This document shows positions 1-9,059 of a DNA stretch of 64,000 nt, in pieces. Source of the stretch: Candidatus Aenigmatarchaeota archaeon (GTDB taxonomy: Archaea > Aenigmatarchaeota > Aenigmatarchaeia > CG10238-14). The stretch covers positions 62,001 to 126,000 of the forward strand of contig JASEGC010000001.1 in NCBI GenBank assembly GCA_030018415.1. The letters are read 5' to 3'. The position numbers and the translations under genes were made by a program. The number at the start of each line of letters is the position of its first letter. Position 1 is the first letter of the stretch. The notes under the pieces are model-generated. The model saw only the letters and a list, made by a program, of their open reading frames with translations, was not told the DNA's origin and did not search any database.

Positions 1-317
1 ATAGAATATTAAATTATGAGTTGAATGAAGAACAGAGAAGATACTTGTTAACAAGAGGTTTTACACTAATCGAATACTCTTATCCCACAGGATGTTTAGA
101 ATGCATAAATGTAAAAAACAATCTGGAAAGAATTACTCAAATTTCTGATGGTCAAATATTCTTGCAAGAATTGATCAAGGAAGGAACGCCTAAACTCACC
201 ATCACCAGTTGGAATGGAGGAAAAACACTCAATGACCCCAAGAGTAAAGAAGCAGAAACATTAATCTGTGATTTACTGATCGAAAAACCACTTTGGTGTG
301 TGAGCAGTAAGATTTAA
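1..317 (+). CDS. thioredoxin-fold protein, 5'-truncated by window edge
   Basis: The reading frame is open to the left edge, so the gene begins outside the window; a TTG at 21 is only an internal start candidate. The visible part contains a CLEC (CxxC) motif about 10 residues after a hydrophobic strand (LIEYSYPTG), followed by a helix and, later, a GTPKL stretch resembling the cis-Pro region of thioredoxin folds. This suggests a redox or disulfide protein. A second CxxC thioredoxin-like protein lies at 29831. The last bases overlap the stop of the convergent small gene at 314. Family assignment is by motif only. Confidence 0.55.
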   Translation, partial: RILNYELNEEQRRYLLTRGFTLIEYSYPTGCLECINVKNNLERITQISDGQIFLQELIKEGTPKLTITSWNGGKTLNDPKSKEAETLICDLLIEKPLWCVSSKI

Positions 318-481
318 TTCTTATTCAAATTTTTTATTTTTTCATCAAATTCTTTTATTTCATCCAAAAATCTTTTAACAACTCTCGGTAAATCCACATC
401 TTGAACCTTCAAAATTTCAGTAGCTTGTTTAAGCAACTTTTCTTTTTTCTTCAATTCCTTAAATTCTTGTTCTGGGATCAT
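314..481 (-). CDS. 55-aa helical mini-protein resembling the AlaRS tail
   Basis: A 55-codon ORF starts with ATG at 481, only 4 nt after the AlaRS stop, so it should be co-translated with AlaRS. It is Lys/Glu-rich and predicted helical. Its pattern ILKV....LP..VKRFLDEIK closely mirrors the end of the upstream AlaRS (LLKV....VP.AVKELFETWK), the helical segment that in longer archaeal AlaRS links the editing domain to the C-terminal dimerisation domain. A TGA lies in this frame directly before the ATG, so this is not a simple frameshift extension. It may be a detached duplicate of that helix or a remnant of a decayed C-Ala domain. Function not known. Confidence 0.6.
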   Translation of the reverse strand: MIPEQEFKELKKKEKLLKQATEILKVQDVDLPRVVKRFLDEIKEFDEKIKNLNKN

Positions 482-485
482 TCAT

Positions 486-2837
486 TCACTTTTTTTTCAA
501 TTTTCTTAATTCTTTTCTTCTTGTCTTCCATGTTTCAAATAATTCTTTTACAGCTTCTGGAACTTTTTCTTCGGTGACTTTAAGTAATCTTGCAGTTTCA
601 GTGAGAATTCTTTCTTTTTCTCTGAGATATTTTAATGCCACGTCTCCGGTAGAAAACTCGATACGATTAACTCCATCCTGAATGCGTTTTGTTTTTAAAA
701 TAATTATGAACCCCACATCCCTAGTCGAATTTCCGTGTGTCCCTCCGCAACACTCATGGTCGATATTACCAATAGAAACAATCCTCAACCTACCCTCTGG
801 AACGGTTCCGCCTTGATATATCCTAAACCCATATTTTTTTTCTGCTTCATTCCTCGGTAAAACTTCGATCTTTATAGGAAGGTTCTTTTTTATAATCTCG
901 TTTGCTTTTTCTTCTATTTTTTCGATCTGTTCATCAGTTAGACTCTCAAAATGTGTTATATCTAATCTTGCTTTGTCTGTGGTTACCTCACTCCCAGCTT
1001 GCCATACCCATTGACCTATCACTTCTCTTGCTGATGCAAGCACTATATGCACGGCATCATGATTTTTTGTTAAACTTTCTCTTCGGTAATTATTGATATT
1101 ACAATTAACAACTTGTCCCTCTTTTAATTTACCAAGAATTCTATGAACAACAACATCACCAACTTTCTGAACATCTGATACGGGAAAATCTTCGATAAAA
1201 CCAACGTCTGATAATTGTCCCCCCGACGTAGCGTAAAAGTAAGTCTTATCTAATACAACCCATTTATCGTCAATCATTCTCAAAACTTTAGCCTGAAATT
1301 CCGTTTTTTTTGGATCATCGTAGACCAATAATTCAGTAGGAGGCAAACCACTGACATCTATTGGTTCTTGGATAGTTATTTTACTTTCTCTCATATGTTT
1401 TTCAGTAACTTTCACGTAGAAATCGACTGGAATTTTTAAATCTTGAATATAATCCTGAACTAATTCTGGTGTAATACCTTCTGAATCATAGAGTTTAATC
1501 AGCCTTTCTTCATCGATTTTCTCGCCTTTTTGAATTATAGCCTCAACAATTCTCTTTGTTCTTAATTTAGTCTCATGAAATCTTTTTTTCTCTATTTCGA
1601 GAATCTTTTGAATCTCATTCAAATTTTCAGATAGCTCGGGACAAATTAATTTAAGATGTCTAGCATGTAACTCACAAACATCTATCAAATCGATATTCCA
1701 TCTGAATTCATCGATAAAACTTAAAGCTCTTCTCAAGATGACACGAAGATTATAACCACCACCAACATTCGAAGGTAATAACCCATCTGCGATTGCAAAG
1801 GTTAATCCCATCGTATGGTCTGAGATTGCATACAAAGCTTCTAATGGTTTGATTTTTTGATCCAACAAATCTAGAGTTACTCCTAATTGATTAGCTATCT
1901 GTTCTCTCATTTTCCTTATATTTTTCACTTCATCTAGATTTAGAGAGCCAGCAAGCTTTGAGTATCGCAAGAAGAATTCAGCATCATATTTGATTCCAGT
2001 TTGCTTTTTCAAATATCTCAAAATTGGTTCGAATGTAACATCATAAGAAGTTGGTGTTCCTTGAGTAATCCAAGCAAATCTTTCCAGACCAGCACCCATA
2101 TCTATTATTTTTTCTTTCATCTCAGTTATGTTAGAATTAATTGATTTGAATTGTGTAAATACAGCATTACCAATTTCTAACCCTCTGACAAAATATTCAA
2201 GAGATGGACCAAGCGCTCCAGGACCAACCCAAAGATTTTCCAAGAAAACTATCTCTTCTGGTTTAATCCCAAAAGGCCCTGATAAAAGTTTGAAATCTAA
2301 TTCAATACATCTATCCTTCCAGTATCCTTGATGCCCATCGAAGAGTGAATGTTGGCCTATCATGCAAAAACAACTGTAATGTCTACCAGTAACACCAACA
2401 TTAGGGATATCGTTGAAGCGAAGACAAAACTGTGGGACAATCAACGGATTTTCGGGAAACTGAAATATTACTTCATTCTTTTCTAAACGTTGAAAATCTA
2501 TTATTGAAGCGATCGTAAAGAAAAGATCAGGTCTCCATCTACAAACAATCGGATATCTTCTAATACTTGCATGATCATGCTTTCTGAAGAAATCTTCAAT
2601 CACCTTCCAAGTTTGAACGTAATCGAACCTTTTACTCGTGGGAGGATTGTCCAAAAATTCGTAGAATTGACAAGGCTGATCTGGACAATGTTCTCTATCT
2701 TCATCCAGAGTCCAATAACCTCTTCCACATTTAGGACAGACTTTCCTAATAAACCCTTGATCGATTAAAAAATCGATTTTATAATGTTTTTCCCAGTCCT
2801 TTGTGAATTCCAAACGCAATTTTTCTTTAGTGAGCAT
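486..2837 (-). CDS. alaS: alanyl-tRNA synthetase, archaeal type, without C-Ala domain
   Basis: A class II synthetase of 783 residues that charges tRNA-Ala in the cytoplasm. The N-terminus has the archaeal Cys/His-rich zinc motif (CPKCGRG...HCPDQPC, about residues 35-56), followed by the class II core with FFTIASIIDFQ. The editing domain keeps both metal motifs: HDAVH at about 593-597 and CCGGTH at about 696-701, so hydrolysis of Ser/Gly-tRNA-Ala should be intact. Archaeal AlaRS is commonly near 900 residues; this one stops after the post-editing helix and lacks the C-Ala domain. The start at 2837 is supported by GGTGAT about 6 nt upstream. The gene is followed at once by the 55-aa ORF. Confidence 0.95.
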   Translation of the reverse strand: MLTKEKLRLEFTKDWEKHYKIDFLIDQGFIRKVCPKCGRGYWTLDEDREHCPDQPCQFYEFLDNPPTSKRFDYVQTWKVIEDFFRKHDHASIRRYPIVCRWRPDLFFTIASIIDFQRLEKNEVIFQFPENPLIVPQFCLRFNDIPNVGVTGRHYSCFCMIGQHSLFDGHQGYWKDRCIELDFKLLSGPFGIKPEEIVFLENLWVGPGALGPSLEYFVRGLEIGNAVFTQFKSINSNITEMKEKIIDMGAGLERFAWITQGTPTSYDVTFEPILRYLKKQTGIKYDAEFFLRYSKLAGSLNLDEVKNIRKMREQIANQLGVTLDLLDQKIKPLEALYAISDHTMGLTFAIADGLLPSNVGGGYNLRVILRRALSFIDEFRWNIDLIDVCELHARHLKLICPELSENLNEIQKILEIEKKRFHETKLRTKRIVEAIIQKGEKIDEERLIKLYDSEGITPELVQDYIQDLKIPVDFYVKVTEKHMRESKITIQEPIDVSGLPPTELLVYDDPKKTEFQAKVLRMIDDKWVVLDKTYFYATSGGQLSDVGFIEDFPVSDVQKVGDVVVHRILGKLKEGQVVNCNINNYRRESLTKNHDAVHIVLASAREVIGQWVWQAGSEVTTDKARLDITHFESLTDEQIEKIEEKANEIIKKNLPIKIEVLPRNEAEKKYGFRIYQGGTVPEGRLRIVSIGNIDHECCGGTHGNSTRDVGFIIILKTKRIQDGVNRIEFSTGDVALKYLREKERILTETARLLKVTEEKVPEAVKELFETWKTRRKELRKLKKK

Positions 2838-2943
2838 ATAATCACCAAAAGAGAATATCTAGAAACAAGATTATAAGTTTAATTTTTTCGTCAAAAAATT
2901 TTGAAAAATTCTCAGTAAACATAGTTATTGTTAAACGATATCT

Positions 2944-2953
2944 TTAAATATTA
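2944..2953 (+). promoter_or_regulatory. TATA-like element before the acidic microprotein
   Basis: TTTAAATATT, preceded by a purine-rich stretch, lies about 60 nt before the ATG at 3014 and matches archaeal TATA boxes. It is the only clear promoter candidate in the gap between the divergent AlaRS gene and the microprotein. Confidence 0.4.
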
Positions 2954-3013
2954 GTGATATATTAATCAAATATTACTCGAGGTGTTTAAAAAACTTCCTT
3001 CAAGAGGTGTGGT

Positions 3014-3115
3014 ATGTCAGAGTGGGACGACGAAGATTGGGACGACGAAGAAGATGAGGAAGAATGGGAGGAAAGCAGTGAGGAAGAAGCCTGGGAAGAA
3101 TCTGAAGATTGGTAA
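3014..3115 (+). CDS. 33-aa acidic, tryptophan-repeat microprotein
   Basis: A 33-codon ORF starts with ATG at 3014, preceded 4 nt upstream by the strong ribosome-binding site GAGGTG and about 60 nt upstream by a TATA-like box. The product is almost only Asp, Glu, Ser and Trp. Five Trp residues recur with acidic blocks between them (SEWDDEDWDD, EEEWEES, EEAWEES, ESEDW). Net charge is extremely negative. No known family is recognised. The independent promoter and good ribosome-binding site argue that it is real. It could mimic nucleic acid, bind a basic protein such as a histone or ribosomal protein, or bind metal; these roles are inference. Confidence 0.65.
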   Translation: MSEWDDEDWDDEEDEEEWEESSEEEAWEESEDW

Positions 3116-3199
3116 TTTTTATTTGAATTGATAAACAACGAAAGAAAGAGAACGTCAGAAAATTCAAATAGTCTCTTCCTTTTTATTTTTTCTAAAAAA

Positions 3200-3670
3200 C
3201 TAATCTACTAAAGCTTTAATCAAATCCGCTCTAGCAACTATTCCTACAAGTTTTCCTCCATCCACAACTGGTAATCTGTTAACATCATACTTTTCCATCA
3301 TTTCGGCAACTTCTACTAATGTTGTAGAAGGAGATACAACTATCACATTCTTAGTCATCACATCTTTCACTTTCGATTTTGATGCCTTCTCGAGTTCTCT
3401 TCTAACGTCAACACGTAATTTTTGCATTTGGATGAAAGCAAGCAATAACCATGAAAGACCTGGAAACTCTATCTTGGGCAATTTCCCCAATTTTATGTCG
3501 ATGAATTTGATGATATCCGAGATGCTAATTATTCCAACAATCTTTCCATCCTTCACGACAGGAGCACCTGCAATGTTCAATTTAGCCAACAATTTTGCAG
3601 CATCGAATATTGTGTCATCAGGAGAGAGAATTATCACCTTCGTGTTCATGAAATCTTTTACTTGTTTCAT
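3200..3670 (-). CDS. two-CBS-domain protein
   Basis: 156 residues made of a tandem CBS pair. The first domain runs from about residue 1 (VKDFMNTKVIILSPDDTIFDAA) with the typical GKIVGIISISDI strand-helix. The second starts at about 97 (VKDVMTKNVIVVSPSTTLVEVA) and ends GKLVGIVARADLI. A linker of about 35 residues separates them. Such free-standing pairs bind adenosine nucleotides, S-adenosylmethionine or similar ligands and act as energy or ligand sensors; the ligand here is not predictable. The gene stands alone between the microprotein and the MetRS genes. Confidence 0.9.
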   Translation of the reverse strand: MKQVKDFMNTKVIILSPDDTIFDAAKLLAKLNIAGAPVVKDGKIVGIISISDIIKFIDIKLGKLPKIEFPGLSWLLLAFIQMQKLRVDVRRELEKASKSKVKDVMTKNVIVVSPSTTLVEVAEMMEKYDVNRLPVVDGGKLVGIVARADLIKALVD

Positions 3671-3703
3671 GATAATATTGTGATTTATACGAATAAAAAA
3701 TTG

Positions 3704-4024
3704 TCACTCGACAATTGCTCCATTACTTATTTCTTTCTCAGGTTTAATCAGAACAACCTTATTCCCTTCTACAGCTGCCAAAATCATTATTTCTGACAGT
3801 TCTCCCATTAACTTTGCTGGCTCTAAGTTAGTGACGAAAATAAATTGCTTTCCTTCTAGTTCTTCTGGTTTATAATATCCTTTTATTCCAGCGATAGCTT
3901 GCTTTATACTTCCACCTATGTCAACTTGGAATTTCAACAAGTTTTTCGAATTAGGAATTTCCAAAACTTCCTCTACAGTCCCAACTCTCATCTCAATTTT
4001 CTTGAAATCTTTAAAACTTATCAT
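3704..4024 (-). CDS. EMAP-II/Trbp-type tRNA-binding protein (MetRS C-terminal unit)
   Basis: 106 residues forming the OB-fold tRNA-binding domain found at the C-terminus of bacterial MetRS or, in archaea, as a separate small protein. Typical features are the N-terminal FKKIEMRVGTVEEV strand, KLLKFQVDIG, AIAGIKGYY and the FVTNLEPAKLMG segment before EIMILAA. It lies 9 nt downstream of metG on the same strand, so it almost certainly associates with MetRS and raises its affinity for tRNA. ATG at 4024 fits the domain boundary. Confidence 0.9.
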   Translation of the reverse strand: MISFKDFKKIEMRVGTVEEVLEIPNSKNLLKFQVDIGGSIKQAIAGIKGYYKPEELEGKQFIFVTNLEPAKLMGELSEIMILAAVEGNKVVLIKPEKEISNGAIVE

Positions 4025-4033
4025 ACCATCTCC

Positions 4034-5698
4034 TTAACTCTTCAATTTATCTTTCTGTCTTTTAATATCTTCATATTCAATCTTCTTGAACAATATTTCT
4101 GGTTTGCTAATCCTGTGACCAGGTTTTATCATAAATTTTGAAATGGAATCCCAACCATGTTCATATACGCTTTCATGAATGTTTAATTGTTTCCATATTC
4201 TCTCCGCAGAAAAAGGTAAAAAAGGTTCGAGTAATATTGCTAGAGATCTTACTGCGTTTATGGACAGATATAAACAATTTGTAGATCTTCTCTCGTTGGC
4301 CCAAGGTTCATTTTTCTGGAAATATTTGTTACAATGATCAGAAAACTCCAAGATCTTTTTTAATGCCTTATTCAACTCAATTTTTTCCATACAATTTCCA
4401 ACATCTTCTTCGATGTCCCAAATCATCCTTTCAAATGATGTATCTAAATCATTATATTCTTCTTTCGCTTCTGGGACTATACCGTTAAACTTTGACCAAA
4501 TAAAACTTAGAGTCCTGTAAATGAAGTTTCCAATGTTTGCGACCAATTCATTGTTTATTCTTGAATAGAATTCATCCCAATCAAAATTAACATCTGTCTG
4601 TTCATATGGTGTGATGATAGAAAGATAATATCTAAGGTAATCTGGTGGGAATTCATTAAGAAAATCCCTTAAACTCACATACCATCCCCGACTCTTCGAG
4701 AATTTCTGACCTTGCAAAATTAAATGGCCTCTGGTTGGGATAAAATCTGGCAGTTTGAACTCCCCAACGCCCATCCTCATCGCTGTTAAGAATAGATAAT
4801 GGTGGTAAACTATGTCCTTGCCTATGAAATGATATATCTTAGAAGAATTCCAAAAAATCTTCCCATCTACTTTTTTGCTGGATAGATGTTTCAACGCTGT
4901 TGAGATGTAACACAAGTGGTTGTCAAACCATCCATACAAAACTTTATCTCTTGCTTCTTTCAGCGGAACAGGAACACCCCATGGTATATCCCTGGTGATG
5001 TCCCAATCCTTCAGACCATCTTCGATCCATTTCAGGACATAATTCTTGACCTCTGGCTGTAAATTCTTGTTTAAATTTAACCATCTACTCAGCTCATCAG
5101 AGAAATGCGATAATTTCAGGAAGTAATGTTCGCTCTCTTTCGTTATTGGCTTCGATCCGCACATCGCGCAGTGAGCATCTAAAATCTCGCCAAGCTGAAA
5201 AATTTTACCACAATTATCGCATCCATCTGAATACTGATCTATTGATTTACAATATGGACACGTTCCCTTAATGTATCGATCTGGAAGGTAGCTTTTACAT
5301 TTCTCACAAAAAGGCTGCATTATTGTTTGTTTAAAGATGTGACCTTTTTCAAGTAGTTTTAAGAAAAAATATTGTGTTAATTTGATGTTCTCTATAGAGC
5401 TGGTCTTATAAAAGATATCAAAAGATATACCAAAATCTTGGAAATCTTTTCTGTCAACCTCATTCCAATAATCAACTATTTCTTCAGGAGTTTTACCCTC
5501 TTGCTCTGCTTTTATCAGGATCGGGGTACCAAAATCATCTGTTGCACAAACATGAATGACATTGTTACCCTTTAACCTATGAAATCTTGTGAAGATATCG
5601 GCAGGTAGATAAGTTGATGTAACATGACCTAGATGGATCTCACCATTCGCATAAGGGAGAGCTGAAGTTATTATTATTCTTTTCTTTAATTTATTCAC
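4034..5698 (-). CDS. metG: methionyl-tRNA synthetase
   Basis: 554 residues, class I synthetase making Met-tRNA for initiation and elongation. The HIGH signature appears as HLGH at residues 22-25, and the KMSKS signature as KFSKS near residue 340. Between them the connective peptide contains Cys pairs (CEKC, CPYC, CDNC, CAMC), the double zinc knuckle of archaeal/eukaryal MetRS. The helical anticodon-binding domain follows with FRTLSF and EPFLPFSAERIW-type helices. The separate tRNA-binding subunit is encoded 9 nt downstream, giving a split MetRS. The product is complete with no missing motif. Confidence 0.95.
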   Translation of the reverse strand: MNKLKKRIIITSALPYANGEIHLGHVTSTYLPADIFTRFHRLKGNNVIHVCATDDFGTPILIKAEQEGKTPEEIVDYWNEVDRKDFQDFGISFDIFYKTSSIENIKLTQYFFLKLLEKGHIFKQTIMQPFCEKCKSYLPDRYIKGTCPYCKSIDQYSDGCDNCGKIFQLGEILDAHCAMCGSKPITKESEHYFLKLSHFSDELSRWLNLNKNLQPEVKNYVLKWIEDGLKDWDITRDIPWGVPVPLKEARDKVLYGWFDNHLCYISTALKHLSSKKVDGKIFWNSSKIYHFIGKDIVYHHYLFLTAMRMGVGEFKLPDFIPTRGHLILQGQKFSKSRGWYVSLRDFLNEFPPDYLRYYLSIITPYEQTDVNFDWDEFYSRINNELVANIGNFIYRTLSFIWSKFNGIVPEAKEEYNDLDTSFERMIWDIEEDVGNCMEKIELNKALKKILEFSDHCNKYFQKNEPWANERRSTNCLYLSINAVRSLAILLEPFLPFSAERIWKQLNIHESVYEHGWDSISKFMIKPGHRISKPEILFKKIEYEDIKRQKDKLKS

Positions 5699-5804
5699 CT
5701 CTAGTTTCAGGTTAACACTTATCTTATATGTTCTAAAAATTTTAATTTTTTCTTAAAGTAAGTCGCGATAAAAAATAGGATTAAGGAAGATCATGTTAAA
5801 TTCA

Positions 5805-5963
5805 TCAACGAAATACTCCTTTAACTTTTTTCATTTGTTCTCCTCTAGTTACTGGCTTCGATATCTCTTCTAATACTTTCCAACCACAATTTGGGCATTC
5901 GTTTCCGAGAAAAAATTTACCACACCTGGGACAAGTTTTACCTACTTCTCCGATTGCAATCAC
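5805..5963 (-). CDS. 52-aa zinc-ribbon protein
   Basis: A short ORF starts with GTG at 5963 (another in-frame GTG at 5966). The first half is a zinc ribbon, TCPRCGKFF...ECPNCGWK, with the CPxCG knuckles 11 residues apart. The C-terminal half is basic and ends in KKVKGVFR. The layout resembles small archaeal zinc-ribbon proteins that bind nucleic acid or RNA polymerase, but no named family is certain. No clear ribosome-binding site is visible, so translation may be leaderless. It lies between metG and the divergent NurA-like gene. Confidence 0.5.
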   Translation of the reverse strand: MIAIGEVGKTCPRCGKFFLGNECPNCGWKVLEEISKPVTRGEQMKKVKGVFR

Positions 5964-5993
5964 CACAATTGAATTTGAGTTGATGATTAATAA

Positions 5994-7121
5994 ATGTATT
6001 CATTCAAAATAAATTGTATGGAAAATTTTCAAAAGAGACTCGATGAGATAATCGATAAAATCAGCTATTTAGAAACGAGAAGAATTAAAATGGGTAATTT
6101 TTTGAAAGAGATAAACGATTCATTCAGGATAGGACCTAACGAAGAAATACCTGATGCTAAAATCATCAACAAAGTTCCTGCTAGAGAATTCAAGCGAATG
6201 AAGGTTTTGGGTATCGATGGAGGAATTGTTAAACACAGCTATCATGGCCTGGATATAATGCTCATGAGGTCTGTTGGGGTCAATTTTGAGTATGTGGATG
6301 GAAAATTAGGAAATGTTGATTATTATCCAAATTCAAACCCACTACCCAACCCAAAAATTATTTTTGATTCTTTTTCCGATGTTGAATTGAACTCATGCTA
6401 TAATTTTGAACGCCAGATTATGGAGATCTTAGCGGCAATAGAATCGATGAAGAAATTTAGTCCTGATATTACACTCTTAGATGGCTCGATAATCCCACAT
6501 TATGTTCCGACTCCAGATAACCCTGTCCTAAAAGAGTACTACAAAAATCTCATAGATACTTACAAAGCAATGTTCGAAATTTCAAGAGAAAAAAATATCA
6601 TCCTAGCTGGAATCATAGAAGATAGTCGAGGGATAAAATTTTGTGATATTGTGAACAGGAGAATTCTATCACAAGTTAAATTAGACATTGCAAAAGAATT
6701 GAAATTGATCCTTGAAAAAACAAAAGATACTAACTTATTATACTACGCTCTAGAAAGGGGAGAGAGAAGTTGCGTGTTCAACTATTCACAGAATCCGATG
6801 GTTCATCCAGTGCTTAAAGAATTTGAAAGTATGAACAACTTCTTCTACAGCTTCTACCTAAAAACAGTCGATTTTGATAGGCCTTTGAGGGTTGATCTTT
6901 TATGCTTTAAAGATGTTTTGGAGGTTGTGGATGAGCTCTCTTCTGTGTTGATGCAGATAAGTGGACATTCTGGCTATGGCATGCCATCTGTCTTGATAGA
7001 AGCAGATCAAAGAGCAAGATTATCAGAAAAAGATTTGGAAATGTTTTACTCTGATTTGATAGTTAGAATGGGCAATGTATCAACCCTGTTCAAGATGAGA
7101 AGGGAGATGAGACCATTTTAA
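5994..7121 (+). CDS. NurA-domain nuclease-like protein
   Basis: 375 residues with hallmarks of the NurA 5'-3' nuclease fold: VLGIDGG at about residue 73 (first acidic catalytic position), DITLLDGSIIP in the middle (second acidic position), and a late IEADQRARLSEKD segment. NurA normally works with the HerA helicase in DNA end resection; no HerA gene is in this window. The start could be 5994 or the ATG at 6018, since neither has a convincing ribosome-binding site. The 3' end overlaps the convergent gene at 7118 by 4 nt. Confidence 0.7.
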   Translation: MYSFKINCMENFQKRLDEIIDKISYLETRRIKMGNFLKEINDSFRIGPNEEIPDAKIINKVPAREFKRMKVLGIDGGIVKHSYHGLDIMLMRSVGVNFEYVDGKLGNVDYYPNSNPLPNPKIIFDSFSDVELNSCYNFERQIMEILAAIESMKKFSPDITLLDGSIIPHYVPTPDNPVLKEYYKNLIDTYKAMFEISREKNIILAGIIEDSRGIKFCDIVNRRILSQVKLDIAKELKLILEKTKDTNLLYYALERGERSCVFNYSQNPMVHPVLKEFESMNNFFYSFYLKTVDFDRPLRVDLLCFKDVLEVVDELSSVLMQISGHSGYGMPSVLIEADQRARLSEKDLEMFYSDLIVRMGNVSTLFKMRREMRPF

Positions 7122-7819
7122 GTTAAGCTCAAGATTAGATTAATACCATTCAAAGTTGCTTTCTCAATCTTGCCAGTCATTGTGAGTGAATCTTTATCCT
7201 GTTTTATTTCACCAAGAAAGTTCTTTAAACTCAAATTATCTTTTTCCAATGCGAGAGGTGGTAAATCTTTCAGTTTAAGCATTCCAGAAACCCCAGTAAA
7301 AACTAAATCTTCTTTGTAGACATTGCTCAACACGTATTCAACTGGTTTTCCTGTCACAGAAAAATCTACAACTTTTTCTCCATCCTTTGGAGAAAAAATT
7401 AAGCCATTTATTTCAACTAAAGCGGATTGACCAGAAATTCTCATGATATTGTTTGCATCGATCGAGATAGTACCAACCATACCACTAGTCTTTAACACGA
7501 TGTTTTTTCCATCCTTCACGCTTATTTTTTGGCCACTAACTGTGATAGAATCGTATTTCAAAGTTCCATCAAAATTTACCGCTTCAACATCAAAATTTTG
7601 ACCATCCAAAATACTAGGATTTGTTGTTAAACTAAATTCAAAAGTATTATTTGGATATGGCTTACTAAACTTGCCGGTTATTCCCTTGAAAAAATTGCCC
7701 ACACTCCTTACGTATTTATCCAAGTACTTCTCTCTAAAATCCCTTCCTTTATCTGAAAAAATTAATAAACCTGTTATTGCAATTATGATGAATAATGCAA
7801 GCAATACTTTCCAGTTCAT
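7118..7819 (-). CDS. membrane-anchored protein of unknown function
   Basis: 233 residues. The first 22 form a single transmembrane segment (VLLALFIIIAITGLLIF) followed by a basic stretch (KGRDFREKYLDKYVR), suggesting an N-terminal anchor. The rest is beta-rich with repeated short strands and Asn/Gly turns, ending in a hydrophobic strand. No catalytic motif is seen. The protein probably projects one domain from the membrane. It is divergent from the DUF1512 gene 25 nt away, so the two share a promoter region. Family not recognised. Confidence 0.6.
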   Translation of the reverse strand: MNWKVLLALFIIIAITGLLIFSDKGRDFREKYLDKYVRSVGNFFKGITGKFSKPYPNNTFEFSLTTNPSILDGQNFDVEAVNFDGTLKYDSITVSGQKISVKDGKNIVLKTSGMVGTISIDANNIMRISGQSALVEINGLIFSPKDGEKVVDFSVTGKPVEYVLSNVYKEDLVFTGVSGMLKLKDLPPLALEKDNLSLKNFLGEIKQDKDSLTMTGKIEKATLNGINLILSLT

Positions 7820-7844
7820 ATAATACCTATATTTATAATGTTAG

Positions 7845-9059
7845 ATGATAAATTTAAGTATAGGTGATTCTTTGAATGGTTTTGGAGAAGGCATTTGGGG
7901 GCAATTGATAAGCCTAATGCTTTTCTTGATATTCATATTCTTCTACCAAAGAATAATGGTCATGCAGATCTTATTTAAACTAGAAAGAAGTGCTGAATTG
8001 TTTGAAAGGATGTCTACCAAAGCAGAGATGACTGTCTTAAAGAAAATTAGCAAGAAACCAGATAAAAAACTGAAAAATAGCATCAAGAATTTCTTGGAAT
8101 TCTTTGTTATTTCTCCAGTCGATCTTGATCCTTATGGTATCATCAAGAAATTAGAGCATATTATCGATCTTGAAAAAGATCGCTTCAATTATTTTGTCGG
8201 GCAGGTAGCTCCCAAATTTGATCTTGAAGCAAGAGCAAACATAGTGATGGGCCTGTCTGGAGCTATGAGTCTCTATCAACTGTCAAAACTCGTGAGGCAT
8301 TTCGTGGAATTGATCAAAAAAACGAAGAGTATAAACTTGGCGATGTTACTACAAATGCAACTTCCTTTGATGGAGAGACTTGCAAAGGCATTAGTCAAAG
8401 GAACTGAGGCATTGACTAACGGCTGGCCTATCGGAGATACGATTGGAGCTTATGTCGCAGCGGATTTAATAGGCGACTCAAAGGTGATAGAGGCTGATGA
8501 CGAGACAGTTGTTGCGAGAAAAAAATACAGAAAAAGAGACTTAATCATAATTAAAGCTAAAGGACCTGGGGGTAGGACAGGTAATCCTGGTAGAGTTTTA
8601 GACAAAATTTGCAAAAAAGAAAAGATCGCAAAAATAATCACGATCGATGCAGCTTTAAAGTTAGAAGGGGAGAAGACAGGAACGATAGCAGAAGGAGTAG
8701 GAGTAGCATTAGGAGGCATAGGTGTTGAGAGATCGTACATAGAAGAAGTCGCAGTAAAGAAAAAAATACCGCTTGACTCGATCATAATAAAGATGGGACA
8801 AGAAGAAGCCATAATGCCGATAAAAAAACCCATAGCAGATTCTCTGCCAAAAGTCATGCATGTTTTAAACAAATGCATAGATAGGACGAGAGAAAAGGGG
8901 AAGATAATCGTCGTGGGTGTGGGTAATACTTCTGGTATCGGTAATAATAGAAGGGATTTGGAAAAAAGTAAAAAAGTAATAATGGATAACATAAAGAAAA
9001 TGAAAGCCCTAGAAAAGAAGAGGAAGAAGAGATTTAAATTATTCTCAGAGTGGTCCTGA
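7845..9059 (+). CDS. DUF1512 family membrane-associated protein
   Basis: 404 residues. One hydrophobic segment near residues 18-37 (LISLMLFLIFIFFYQRI) is followed by a long soluble region with glycine-rich motifs GPGGRTGNPGRVLDKI and GVGNTSGIGNNRRDLEK. These match the archaea-specific DUF1512 family, whose function is unknown. A TATA-like ATTTATAATG lies only a few bases before the start, so the mRNA may be nearly leaderless. The stop overlaps the start of the first dTMP kinase gene (TGATG), so the gene heads the nucleotide operon. Confidence 0.8.
   Translation: MINLSIGDSLNGFGEGIWGQLISLMLFLIFIFFYQRIMVMQILFKLERSAELFERMSTKAEMTVLKKISKKPDKKLKNSIKNFLEFFVISPVDLDPYGIIKKLEHIIDLEKDRFNYFVGQVAPKFDLEARANIVMGLSGAMSLYQLSKLVRHFVELIKKTKSINLAMLLQMQLPLMERLAKALVKGTEALTNGWPIGDTIGAYVAADLIGDSKVIEADDETVVARKKYRKRDLIIIKAKGPGGRTGNPGRVLDKICKKEKIAKIITIDAALKLEGEKTGTIAEGVGVALGGIGVERSYIEEVAVKKKIPLDSIIIKMGQEEAIMPIKKPIADSLPKVMHVLNKCIDRTREKGKIIVVGVGNTSGIGNNRRDLEKSKKVIMDNIKKMKALEKKRKKRFKLFSEWS

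Noticed and set aside
479-500. Frameshift at the A8 run joining AlaRS to the following ORF
   Set aside because: The downstream frame has a TGA just before its ATG, so one slip would not join them; two genes are more likely.
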